Shown: positions 7,928 to 15,873 of the stretch, one piece after another
Position numbering within the stretch: the stretch's first letter is position 1
Layout: the number at the start of each line of letters is the position of its first letter
Origin: an uncultured Muribaculaceae bacterium
GTDB lineage: Bacteria > Bacteroidota > Bacteroidia > Bacteroidales > Muribaculaceae
DNA length: 64,000 bases
Assembly: GCA_947381945.1 (NCBI GenBank)
Contig: CANCXM010000016.1
Location: forward strand, 1-64,000
Direction of reading: 5' to 3'
Notes under the pieces: model-generated
What the model saw: the letters and a program-made list of their open reading frames with translations, nothing else
The model's database searches: none
What the model was told of the DNA's origin: nothing
Program-made: the position numbers and the translations under genes

Positions 7928-8986
7928 ATGGAGACGACAGACAGGACTATATTCAGTGATTTTCTAAGGGAACTCGGGGTGAAACACACCGAGGCATATT
8001 CCGACGACCGTTTTGCAAATATGCCCTTCAAGTCGCTGTTCGGTCTGTCAAAGCTCCTTGACAGCTACGGGATAGCCAATGAATCGCTCCGGCTTGGCTC
8101 ACCCGACTGTCTGACCGACCTGCCGACACCGTTCATCGCCCACACCGATGTTGGATTCGTAATTGTCACCGGCTTCTCGGACGGTAAACTGAATTATCTG
8201 ACGCAAGGCGTCGCCGAAACCATTCCGATCGATGAATTCAAAAAGGCATGGGACGGCGTGGTCATGCTCGCCTACCCCGACAGCAAGTCTATCGAACCCG
8301 ACTATGCGGCCCACACACGCGACAAACTCATCGCAAAGGCCAAGAGTGTAGTCCTCATCACGGGTGCCATACTGCTTTTCGCCTACCTTTTTATCAGCAA
8401 CGGGCTTTATTCCCATTGGTCGGCATGGTTCATCGCGGCCATCGACCTCTTCGGGCTGTGGCTCACCTACATGCTCGTACAGAAATCTGTAAAAATCAAG
8501 AACGCAGCCGCCGACAGGGTCTGCGGTGTGCTTCAGGAAGGTGGTTGCGACAGTGTGCTCGAGATGAAAGCCTCGAAATTTTTCGGCATCTTCGGCTGGA
8601 GCGAGGTCGGTTTCTCCTACTTCTCCGTCAGTCTTCTCGCACTCCTGATGTTTCCACAATGGATATGCTATCTGGCACTTTGCAATCTCTGTTGTCTGCC
8701 ATTCACATTCTGGAGTATATGGTATCAGAAATTCCGCGCCAAAGTGTGGTGTACGCTCTGCGTGAGCGTTCAGGCATCGCTCTGGCTGCTATTCTTCGGC
8801 TACCTTGCAGGCGGATGGTTCAAGGGGATTTTCCCTCTGAAAATCGAATTTTTTGTCCTCGGTCTCACATACCTTACAGTCCTTCTCGGACTCAACCGTC
8901 TGCTACCACTCATTGACAAATCCGAACCCACCCCAACCGGTTCCGGGGATGACGGTGGTTCCGACCCCATCCCCCCGCGCCATTGA
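7928..8986 (+). CDS. C39-peptidase-like / vitamin K epoxide reductase fusion
   Basis: Start chosen at METTDRTIF (7928) because the C39-like domain begins there; an upstream in-frame ATG at 7835 adds 31 unrelated residues. Residues about 1-110 resemble the C39 bacteriocin-processing peptidase domain (KSLFGLSKLLDSYGI, PTPFIAHTDVGFVIVTGF). The usual catalytic cysteine near the N-terminus is absent, so it may only bind peptide. The rest is a polytopic VKOR domain with both expected cysteine pairs: C-x7-C (CGVLQEGGC) and CxxC (WCTLC). It should oxidise a thioredoxin-fold partner using quinone. A proline-rich tail follows. Neighbours: thioredoxin before, short peptide gene after. Confidence 0.85.
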   Translation: METTDRTIFSDFLRELGVKHTEAYSDDRFANMPFKSLFGLSKLLDSYGIANESLRLGSPDCLTDLPTPFIAHTDVGFVIVTGFSDGKLNYLTQGVAETIPIDEFKKAWDGVVMLAYPDSKSIEPDYAAHTRDKLIAKAKSVVLITGAILLFAYLFISNGLYSHWSAWFIAAIDLFGLWLTYMLVQKSVKIKNAAADRVCGVLQEGGCDSVLEMKASKFFGIFGWSEVGFSYFSVSLLALLMFPQWICYLALCNLCCLPFTFWSIWYQKFRAKVWCTLCVSVQASLWLLFFGYLAGGWFKGIFPLKIEFFVLGLTYLTVLLGLNRLLPLIDKSEPTPTGSGDDGGSDPIPPRH

Positions 8987-9040
8987 CCACTCATTCCCCC
9001 TCCATCCTCATCAAGAATACCATAAACAACTCCCACAGCT

Positions 9041-9181
9041 ATGAGCATCAAGAAAATAACACGTCCGGACATAAAGGATGCCGTCAGACTCAGCCCCCGC
9101 GAGATGAACGCCCTCCATTTCTCTCAAAAACACACCATCCTCACCCCCGACCGCCTGAAAACATCGGCAGAAGGGAAATGA
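9041..9181 (+). CDS. 46-aa peptide, possible RiPP-like precursor
   Basis: A complete 46-codon frame, MSIKKITRPDIKDAVRLS then PREMNALHF and a basic tail ending TSAEGK. It starts 54 bp after the VKOR gene and is followed at once by a strong terminator, so it looks like the last gene of that operon. The segment RLSPREMNAL resembles the leader core LS.xEMN.L of Bacteroidales GG-leader natural-product precursors. It lacks the GG cleavage site and any cysteine, and no radical SAM or exporter gene is in the window. Function unknown; the reading as a modified or secreted peptide is inference from sequence style and context. Confidence 0.5.
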   Translation: MSIKKITRPDIKDAVRLSPREMNALHFSQKHTILTPDRLKTSAEGK

Positions 9182-9195
9182 CACTCATCAGGATT

Positions 9196-9236
9196 GATGC
9201 CATATCAAAACATTTGTTTGATACGGCATCCTTTTT
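9196..9236 (+). terminator. Terminator after the peptide gene
   Basis: Arms GATGCCATATCAAA (9196-9209) and TTTGATACGGCATC (9217-9230), with one G-T pair, followed by CTTTTTC. It closes the thioredoxin-VKOR-peptide operon. Confidence 0.85.
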
Positions 9237-9299
9237 CATTAACACTTGTGTTAATGAATTTTAACTTCATCGGATAGCGGGTATGACTGTCTTTTTCAA

Positions 9300-9307
9300 T
9301 ATCTTTG
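9300..9307 (+). promoter_or_regulatory. -7 box (TATCTTTG) for the secreted-protein pair
   Basis: TAnnTTTG match about 105 nt upstream of the 9411 start; the leader contains repeated TTTAACCT words (near 9318, 9368 and 9387). Confidence 0.6.
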
Positions 9308-9410
9308 TATAGACTATTTAACCTATACTACGCGCGCGAGACATTTCTCCATTTGATAGTATATACATTTAACCTGTAATCATTTATTTAACCTACTCAA
9401 ATCCAATTAG

Positions 9411-9947
9411 ATGTTTCACATTAAAAAATTCATCCTTGCCTTGGCTCTTGCGTCAATAGGCACGACGATGTGGGCAGCAGAGGATTCGTTGTATCTTACC
9501 TTCAAGTACACCGACGGGTCTGTAACCCAGATTGAAATTCCATTCCCGGAACAATCAGCCGTAGCATTTCCAACAATGAAGTTTACGGAAAAAACCATGG
9601 AAATCTCCATTCCGTCCGAAAAAGAGGGAGAGGAGCCCAAAATCCACACCATCGGAATCGCGGAACTTGAAAACTCGACCTTTGATTCAACCACATCATC
9701 AATCGAAAACGCAGTCCTCAACAACAGCACTGTATTCTCACTCATCGGTGACAACAGCCTGCGCATCGTATCGACCGACGACAACATACAGGCCGCAGAC
9801 GTGAGAGTGTATGACGTCGCAGGCCGCAGCCAGAACGTCGCTTTAGAGATTGACGGCAATTCCGCAACAGTATCGCTTAACGGACTGAACACCGGAATCT
9901 ACATCGTAAACTATAAGAACAACTCCATTAAAGTCACCAAGAGATGA
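9411..9947 (+). CDS. Secreted protein with T9SS C-terminal sorting tail
   Basis: A 178-residue exported protein: signal peptide to about residue 23 (FILALALASIGTTMWA), a short middle region with no recognised domain, and a C-terminal type IX secretion sorting domain (about 120-178), visible as VRVYDVAGRSQ, LNGLNTGIYIVNYKN and the final basic KVTKR. Such tails direct substrates through the type IX machinery to the cell surface or medium. Its stop overlaps the start of the next gene by 4 bp (ATGA), so the two are translationally coupled and probably function together. The mature cargo is only about 95 residues, unusually small for a T9SS substrate. Confidence 0.8.
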   Translation: MFHIKKFILALALASIGTTMWAAEDSLYLTFKYTDGSVTQIEIPFPEQSAVAFPTMKFTEKTMEISIPSEKEGEEPKIHTIGIAELENSTFDSTTSSIENAVLNNSTVFSLIGDNSLRIVSTDDNIQAADVRVYDVAGRSQNVALEIDGNSATVSLNGLNTGIYIVNYKNNSIKVTKR

Positions 9948-12262
9948 AACGACTGATACTCATTCCGGCTCTGATGTCGTTGATGGCTACCGGAGCCAAT
10001 GCCCAGGAAAACGTCATAGACCAGATACATATCGACACCGATGCTTACATCTGGGAAGGTAATACCTTTTATATCTCAGACATCGACAGCATCACTTTCT
10101 ATAAGGGAACTTACAGTTTCGGAATCCCGGGACAAACCTACAAACTGATGAGGCTCCACGGTAACGGAGCAAACCGCCGTCTTCCCGCTTTTCCGGTTGA
10201 TGAGATAAGAAACATCGAATTCAAGTTCCGCGACAGCCGCAAATTGCCATCACCGAAATTCACAATCGGCACAATCGACAAAAAGGAAAACAATCTCCGA
10301 CTTGTCTGGGACTCTGTAAACGGTGCCAAGGGATATGTCATCAGATACTGTGACAATATGGCAGATTGGGAGGACGACAATTATTGGATATCAGCAGAAA
10401 CATCGTCCACATCGAAAGGGGAGATAAAACTGACGGCAGACCTGACCACTGTAGTCATTGAAGACCTTAACTATTCATCGCAATACACTTTCGGAATCAA
10501 GGCCCTGTCAGACATCGACGACAGTTTCGATTCCGATTGGACGAGCAGAAACTGTCTCGCGCTCAACCGCAGATTCACCCTTATGACCGGAGAGCGCTAC
10601 AAAGTCCCTACTATCCTCTCGGTAGCGAGCCGCGACACCACCTCATTGCGCATCGCCTTTGACCTTGACTATGCCAACCATGCTTCAGAGGACATTGACA
10701 AGGACTTCGCAAGCAATTTTGAAATTGCCGATGGGAAATTCGTCGCTCATGAACTGAATGTCACACCGCTGTCAGGCGAGGTCAACAACAAATGGGCCAA
10801 GTATATGCTGACAACTGAGGATATGGCGAAGGGTTATGTTGATATTGACGGATTGAGCTCCGGAATCACATATAAAATATCCCTCAGAAACAATAATGTC
10901 AAATCCGAGCCTGATGCGACCTACAACGACCTGTTAGTGGCCACAAAAGTGCTTAGCCAACCGAAGCTTATCACGCATGTAGTCACCCCCGGTATGGAAG
11001 CCTATAATGCCTGCAACATCTCTGCGGAACTTGCCGGTTTCATGGCCGACAATATCCGTGACTCCCAGGTTTTCTATCTCGAAGGTGAGAAAATATACTA
11101 CATCAACAGCAATGTGGACATCACCAAGGGATTCACTCTTGAAACACTTCCCTCAGATGCTGCCGCCGGAAAACGTGCTGTCGTCTACATGTGTGACCCC
11201 TCGGGCATACCCGTAATCAGCAGTTCTACCTACAATTTCATGCTTGGAGGACAATCAAACAGCTCAGGCGCACTGACCATAAGCCCAATCGCACTCCGCA
11301 ACATCGACTTCCAATGCCCAATAGCCTATAATTTTGGCAAGTCCCGCATGGATGGCATAAACGTAACCGGAAACTACTTCATAAATAATTATACCACTTC
11401 CCCGAAATACACTCTTGAAGCCCTGCAAATTGAAAACTGCACATTCCAAGGCTTTATCCGCGGATTCATAAGAATGCAGGGAAGCAAGGGCGGTGTCATC
11501 CAAAGCTTGAATTGCGATGGAAATGTTTTCTATAACTGTGGATATTATGACACCAACGGTCGTGGTTACGGATGGTTCAACGCTCCCGGAGACTTGTCAC
11601 ACAACATGTTCGGCAATTTCCGCTTTACCAACAACACCATCTATGATTCCCCAAGAGACTGCCTGCTGACAAACGGCAATAAAAGTCTTGACTGGCCGGA
11701 AGATTACAAATGGAATATTACCATTGAGAACAACACTTTCATCAATTTCTCTACAAGAGCAAGCGGACGACACATCATCTACATGAGATTTGTCCCCAAG
11801 GGCTCACACTTCTCCATCCAAAGAAATCTATTCTGCCAGACCAAGAATGAAGATGATGCCCGTCAGCTCTATTTCAGTGGTGCCGACATCCGTACAGGCG
11901 AATTCACATTTGAAATCAAGGACAACTATTCCGTCGGATGCCAGGAGTCGAATCTCGGCGATAACAAGATATTCACCTCCGGAGCATTCTCAGCTGCCAA
12001 AAATTCATTCGGTGCTTTCCCGGCAGGCAATAAAGGCACAGCGGCAGATCTCGTTGTGAGCGCAGGTTCAAATCCCTTAAAGGCCACCGACCTCTTCAAC
12101 AATCCCAATCCTCCCCATAATCAGGTGGATGGTGAGAATCATCAAGACGACCACAAAGCTCCCGACAATATCTTTGAAGCCCTCAGATATAAACAGTCTC
12201 CCGAAGTGACCAACCACGAAATTTATACCAAGAACATCGGCGACCAGCGTTGGAAAAACTGA
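9944..12262 (+). CDS. Secreted fibronectin-III / parallel beta-helix protein (DUF4957-like)
   Basis: A 772-residue exported protein: signal peptide (cleavage near GANAQ, about 21), an N-terminal region, a fibronectin type III domain (about 105-205, RLVWDSVNGAKGYVIRY and YTFGIKAL), then a region like DUF4957 and a long beta-helix (about 440-740) with repeated Asn-rich rungs such as NVTGNYFINNYT and NNTFINFSTRA. This architecture is common among Bacteroidetes surface proteins in polysaccharide, especially pectin, utilisation loci. No catalytic residues can be assigned, so it may bind glycan or act as a lyase. It has no T9SS tail of its own, while its coupled partner upstream does. Confidence 0.75.
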   Translation: MKRLILIPALMSLMATGANAQENVIDQIHIDTDAYIWEGNTFYISDIDSITFYKGTYSFGIPGQTYKLMRLHGNGANRRLPAFPVDEIRNIEFKFRDSRKLPSPKFTIGTIDKKENNLRLVWDSVNGAKGYVIRYCDNMADWEDDNYWISAETSSTSKGEIKLTADLTTVVIEDLNYSSQYTFGIKALSDIDDSFDSDWTSRNCLALNRRFTLMTGERYKVPTILSVASRDTTSLRIAFDLDYANHASEDIDKDFASNFEIADGKFVAHELNVTPLSGEVNNKWAKYMLTTEDMAKGYVDIDGLSSGITYKISLRNNNVKSEPDATYNDLLVATKVLSQPKLITHVVTPGMEAYNACNISAELAGFMADNIRDSQVFYLEGEKIYYINSNVDITKGFTLETLPSDAAAGKRAVVYMCDPSGIPVISSSTYNFMLGGQSNSSGALTISPIALRNIDFQCPIAYNFGKSRMDGINVTGNYFINNYTTSPKYTLEALQIENCTFQGFIRGFIRMQGSKGGVIQSLNCDGNVFYNCGYYDTNGRGYGWFNAPGDLSHNMFGNFRFTNNTIYDSPRDCLLTNGNKSLDWPEDYKWNITIENNTFINFSTRASGRHIIYMRFVPKGSHFSIQRNLFCQTKNEDDARQLYFSGADIRTGEFTFEIKDNYSVGCQESNLGDNKIFTSGAFSAAKNSFGAFPAGNKGTAADLVVSAGSNPLKATDLFNNPNPPHNQVDGENHQDDHKAPDNIFEALRYKQSPEVTNHEIYTKNIGDQRWKN

Positions 12263-12286
12263 TTGCCTCTGACTGAATAAAATTGT

Positions 12287-12337
12287 CATCCGGCCGGAAA
12301 TTCCCGATTTTGCGGAATCCGACCGGATGATTTTTTA
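12287..12337 (+). terminator. Terminator after the beta-helix gene
   Basis: Arms CATCCGGCCGGA and TCCGACCGGATG (one mismatch) followed by TTTTTT (12330-12335). Confidence 0.85.
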
Positions 12338-12348
12338 TCACGTTACAG

Positions 12349-12391
12349 GAGATACAAAAGAGCAAAAGGGCATAAGAGACAAAAGATATAT
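12349..12391 (+). repeat. Dispersed hairpin element, orphan left arm (copy 2)
   Basis: GGAGATACAAAAGAGCAAAA and the following GGGCATAAGAGACAAAAG match the left arms of the dispersed hairpin family, but no complementary right arm follows. The interval up to the large inverted repeat at 12475 holds nothing else recognised. Confidence 0.6.
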
Positions 12392-12474
12392 AGAGAACCT
12401 GACGATAACTATCAATCTATAAAATCACCAAAATAGTCGTAATATATACTACATTGCAAATCAGAATTATAGTG

Positions 12475-12900
12475 CCGGATGGCAATTGGTAAGCTGCGGA
12501 GCAGCGATGTGCTCATAGCCCCACATCGAACGGCAACGCAATGAAGCCCGCAGGGCGAAATTGCGTGCCGTGGAGGTGTGGGGTTATTGATTGACGTACA
12601 GCCACGGGCATCGAAGATGTCCGATAACACCATCCCGGCATAGACAAGCCATCATACACGGCATTGATTCGTTTCAAATATCGGAATAGATAATATCCGG
12701 CATTTTCAATATCAACAATTATTCGAAATATCCTGAGGCGTGTGTTATTATCGGACATCTTCGATGCCCGTGGAGGATGTTATTCCTTTTCCCCACACCT
12801 TCGCGAAATGCAATTTCGCCCTGCGGGCTTCATTGCATTTTCGCTCGATGTGGGGCTATGAACACATCGCCGCTTCGCGGCTTACCGGCTGCCATCCGGA
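12475..12900. repeat. Large imperfect inverted repeat (arms about 156 bp)
   Basis: The left arm (12475-12630) and right arm (12743-12900) are reverse complements over nearly their whole length with scattered mismatches. Shared blocks include TGAAGCCCGCAGGGCGAAAT, CATAGCCCCACATCGA and GGGCATCGAAGATGTCCGAT. About 110 bp of AT-rich sequence separates them. No reading frame is credible. It may be a non-autonomous mobile element or a long structured RNA. Confidence 0.85.
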
Positions 12901-12946
12901 TTTAAAACTGTAAAATCATACTGTTGCAGCTCCTTATAAAACGAAC

Positions 12947-12982
12947 GATGCTGATGTTTTCGATTGAGAAAACATCAGCATC
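12947..12982 (-). terminator. Terminator of the glycogen operon
   Basis: Perfect 15-bp stem GATGCTGATGTTTTC (12947-12961) / GAAAACATCAGCATC (12968-12982), 25 bp beyond the GH57 stop codon; a short T-rich stretch follows on the minus strand. Confidence 0.75.
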
Positions 12983-13007
12983 TGCTATATAGAAGAAATA
13001 TTCAGTA

Positions 13008-14501
13008 TCAAGCTTCTGCGGGAGCGTCGGTGCCTTCTGTTGCAGGAGCCTCTGCTTCGAGAGCGGCTGCTTTGGGTTTGCGGCCACGCTTGCACTTGGG
13101 TGCATCGTCGGCGGCTACGGCCTTCTTGGCTTTCGGGCCACGTTTTGCGGGCTTTGCCTCTGCTTCTGCAGCTTTCTCGCGGAGGAGATGCTCCTCGTTG
13201 AAGTGCTCGATGTTCTTGCGCATCGACTCAGCTTCCTTATTGAGAACCTCGATTTCGCGCTCCTGATTGCGGATTGTGGTCAGAAGTGAGCTGAGTTCCT
13301 CATTGTCAATCGACATCGGGTACTGCTCCTCTACGCGCACAATGAAGTCGGCAAGGACATTCATGTAGTTGGTGAACGCATCGAAGGGAGTGTCGTAGGG
13401 CGAGAACTGCGAGTGGACGGAACCGTCGTGCATGTTCTTGGTCGACATGTAGAAGAAATGGTCGGAAGCCTGGAGATAATACCAGTCCTGCTTCAGACGG
13501 CGGTCCTCACAGAGGCGCACACGCTCGCTGACAGAGTAGAGCTTGTTGAAAGCCTCATTCTGGAGCTTGTTGCCGAGCCATGCGGAGGTGTCGCGAGCCT
13601 CGTCAGCCCAGGAGATCGGATGGAGAACGGAAAGTTCCGCAACCGGTTTGAGTTTGGAAACGGCAGTCGAGGGTGTCCAGAACTCTACGCCGCGCTCCTC
13701 GGCAAAGCGGGGAAGGGCTTCGAGGAACTGGAAGATACCTGTCTCGCGGGGCTGGAAGTCGCCAAACACTTCAAGATTCATGAAGAGGTTGACAATCTGC
13801 TCCTCGGCGGGAGTTGATGCAATCCAGTCGATATACTTGTCGGCTGTCAAGGGATATTCGTCCCATGCAGTGTTGGAGAAGCGCTCGGAAATATCGTCGG
13901 AGAACTTGTCGTTCTTGAGAAGAATCTTAAGCTTGGGAGCCGAAGCTGCGCTGTAGACATAGTTGGGCGACTTCCATCCGAGGATGTGCTTTGCACCTTC
14001 GGTAATCACTCCCTTGTAGCCCATGTCGAGAATCTGGGGAGCGAGTTCGTCGCTGTAGATAAGCTCAGTGTTGCGGAGCACCTTGGGAGTCTGACCGAAA
14101 AGTTCCTTGATTTTCTCATCGTGGACCTTCACCTGATTTGCAAACTCTTCGGGATCGGCAAGCGATGAGAGAGAATGAGCGTATGTCTCGGCGAGGAACT
14201 CAACGCAACCGGTGTCGGCGAGTTTCTTGAGAAGGTCGATGAATTCGGGGACATACTGCTCGAACTGTTCGAGAGCTGTACCTGTGATTGAAAGGGCACA
14301 CTTGAACTTGCCGTTGGTAGCCTCAATCATGCGCAGGAGAGTCTCGGCAGCGGGGATATAGCTGCGCTGAGCTATGCGGGTGACGATGTCGTCGTTGGCG
14401 AAGTCGTCATAGTAATAGTGGTCGTTGCCGATGTCGAAGAAGCGGTATCTTTTCAGACGGAACGGCTGATGTATCTGAAAGTAGAAGCAAATTGCTTTCA
14501 T
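13008..14501 (-). CDS. GH57 alpha-amylase-like protein with basic C-terminal tail
   Basis: A 497-residue protein; start set at MKAICFYFQIHQPFRL, the family N-terminus, discarding 19 upstream residues. It is a glycoside hydrolase family 57 enzyme, seen in IHQP near the N-terminus and the following seven-stranded barrel (about 1-400), expected to cleave alpha-1,4 (or alpha-1,6) glucan linkages in the cytoplasm. The end is odd: after a coiled segment (about 405-440) comes a Lys/Arg/Ala tail containing KRGPKAKK and KCKRGRKPKAA, which look like AT-hook cores, then an acidic Ala-rich end. It is the last gene of a glycogen operon with the GT4 and debranching genes. Confidence 0.9.
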   Translation of the reverse strand: MKAICFYFQIHQPFRLKRYRFFDIGNDHYYYDDFANDDIVTRIAQRSYIPAAETLLRMIEATNGKFKCALSITGTALEQFEQYVPEFIDLLKKLADTGCVEFLAETYAHSLSSLADPEEFANQVKVHDEKIKELFGQTPKVLRNTELIYSDELAPQILDMGYKGVITEGAKHILGWKSPNYVYSAASAPKLKILLKNDKFSDDISERFSNTAWDEYPLTADKYIDWIASTPAEEQIVNLFMNLEVFGDFQPRETGIFQFLEALPRFAEERGVEFWTPSTAVSKLKPVAELSVLHPISWADEARDTSAWLGNKLQNEAFNKLYSVSERVRLCEDRRLKQDWYYLQASDHFFYMSTKNMHDGSVHSQFSPYDTPFDAFTNYMNVLADFIVRVEEQYPMSIDNEELSSLLTTIRNQEREIEVLNKEAESMRKNIEHFNEEHLLREKAAEAEAKPAKRGPKAKKAVAADDAPKCKRGRKPKAAALEAEAPATEGTDAPAEA

Positions 14502-14570
14502 AATTGTATCTGATGTTTTTGAAATTCTTTGTAATAATGCACCGGAAGAGTGAAGCAAGAAATAGAATCT

Positions 14571-14607
14571 GTCTATACTCTATACTTTAATCTCTATACT
14601 TTATCTA
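14571..14607. repeat. Short CTATACT repeat
   Basis: Four imperfect copies of TCTATACT-type words fill the gap between the GT4 and GH57 genes, again with a period near 7 bp. Confidence 0.45.
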
Positions 14608-15860
14608 CCCAGCACCTTGTTATAAATATCGATCACTTTGCGTCCGGCCTTGTCCCAGGTAATCTGGTTGACCTCGGCGAGACCATCTTCGCGGAGCTGC
14701 TGATACATTGCCGGATAAGTGACAATTGAGTTTATCGCATCGGCCATGGCGTCGATGTCCCAGTAGTCGGTCTTGATGACATTCGAAAGGATTTCGGCGC
14801 AACCACTCTGCTTCGAGATGATGGAGGGAACACCCATCTGCATCGCCTCAAGCGGCGAGATACCGAACGGCTCCGACACGGAGGGCATGATGTAGACATC
14901 CGAAGCCTTGAGCATCTCATAGACCTGGTTGCCCTTCTGGAAACCGGGGAAGTGGAAGCGGTCGGCGATTCCACGCTCGGCTGCAAGAAGAATCATCTTG
15001 TTCATCATGTCGCCGCTGCCGGCCATGACGAAACGGACGTTGGGATTGTTCTTGAGCACCTTTGCAGCCGCCTCGACGAAATATTCGGGGCCCTTCTGCA
15101 TGGTGATACGTCCGAGGAAGGTCACGACCTTGTCCTTCGACTTATGTTCCGGGACATTAAGCTGCTCGGGAGTAAGCGGAGTGACCGCATTGTGGACAGT
15201 GGTCACCTTGGCGGGATCTATACCGTAGTTGTTGATGACGGTGTCGCGTGTGAGGTTGGACACGGTGATGATGTGGTCGGCGTGGTTCATGCCGTCCTTC
15301 TCGATGCCGAACACGGTGGGATTGGGTTTCCCTCGTGAACGGTCAAACTCCGTAGCGTGGACGTGGATAACGAGGGGCTTGCCCGAAACCTGCTTGGCAT
15401 GGATACCGGCGGGATAGGTGAGCCAGTCGTGTGAGTGGATAACGTCGAAATCAACGGTGCGGGCCACGACACCTGCGCAAATCGAGTAGTTGTTGATTTC
15501 CTCGATAAGGTTGTCGGGGTAGCGGCCTGAGAACTCGATGCAACCGAGATCGTTGGTGCGCATGTAGTTGAAATCGGCATAGATATGGTCGCGCAGACGG
15601 AAGTAGAAGTCCGGATCCATGACATTGCCGATGCGGTCCTGGACATAGTCACGGTTCACGTCGCGCCACACGATGGGTACCTGCGACATGCCGATGATGT
15701 GGGCGAAGTGTTTCTCTTCGTCGCCGAAAGGCTTGGGTATGACAAAAGTGATGTCCATATCGCCACACTCCCACATACCCTTAGTGAGACCGTAGCTGGC
15801 AGTACCGAGACCGCCGAGGATGTGAGGGGGAAATTCCCACCCGAACATTAAAGCTTTCAT
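14601..15860 (-). CDS. GT4 glycosyltransferase, glycogen synthase-like
   Basis: A 419-residue GT-B fold enzyme. The N-terminus MKALMFGWEFPPHILGGLG carries the glycine-rich loop that binds the nucleotide sugar in glycogen/starch synthase-type enzymes; the C-terminal Rossmann domain holds VVTFLGRITMQKGPEYFVEA and the E-x7-E motif EPFGISPLEAMQMG (about 330-345). Predicted to add glucose from ADP- or UDP-glucose to alpha-glucan in the cytoplasm. It lies 13 bp downstream of the debranching enzyme and about 100 bp upstream of GH57 on the same strand, so the three form one operon for glycogen turnover. The donor sugar cannot be told from sequence. Confidence 0.92.
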   Translation of the reverse strand: MKALMFGWEFPPHILGGLGTASYGLTKGMWECGDMDITFVIPKPFGDEEKHFAHIIGMSQVPIVWRDVNRDYVQDRIGNVMDPDFYFRLRDHIYADFNYMRTNDLGCIEFSGRYPDNLIEEINNYSICAGVVARTVDFDVIHSHDWLTYPAGIHAKQVSGKPLVIHVHATEFDRSRGKPNPTVFGIEKDGMNHADHIITVSNLTRDTVINNYGIDPAKVTTVHNAVTPLTPEQLNVPEHKSKDKVVTFLGRITMQKGPEYFVEAAAKVLKNNPNVRFVMAGSGDMMNKMILLAAERGIADRFHFPGFQKGNQVYEMLKASDVYIMPSVSEPFGISPLEAMQMGVPSIISKQSGCAEILSNVIKTDYWDIDAMADAINSIVTYPAMYQQLREDGLAEVNQITWDKAGRKVIDIYNKVLGR

Positions 15861-15873
15861 GGGGGTGTGAAGA

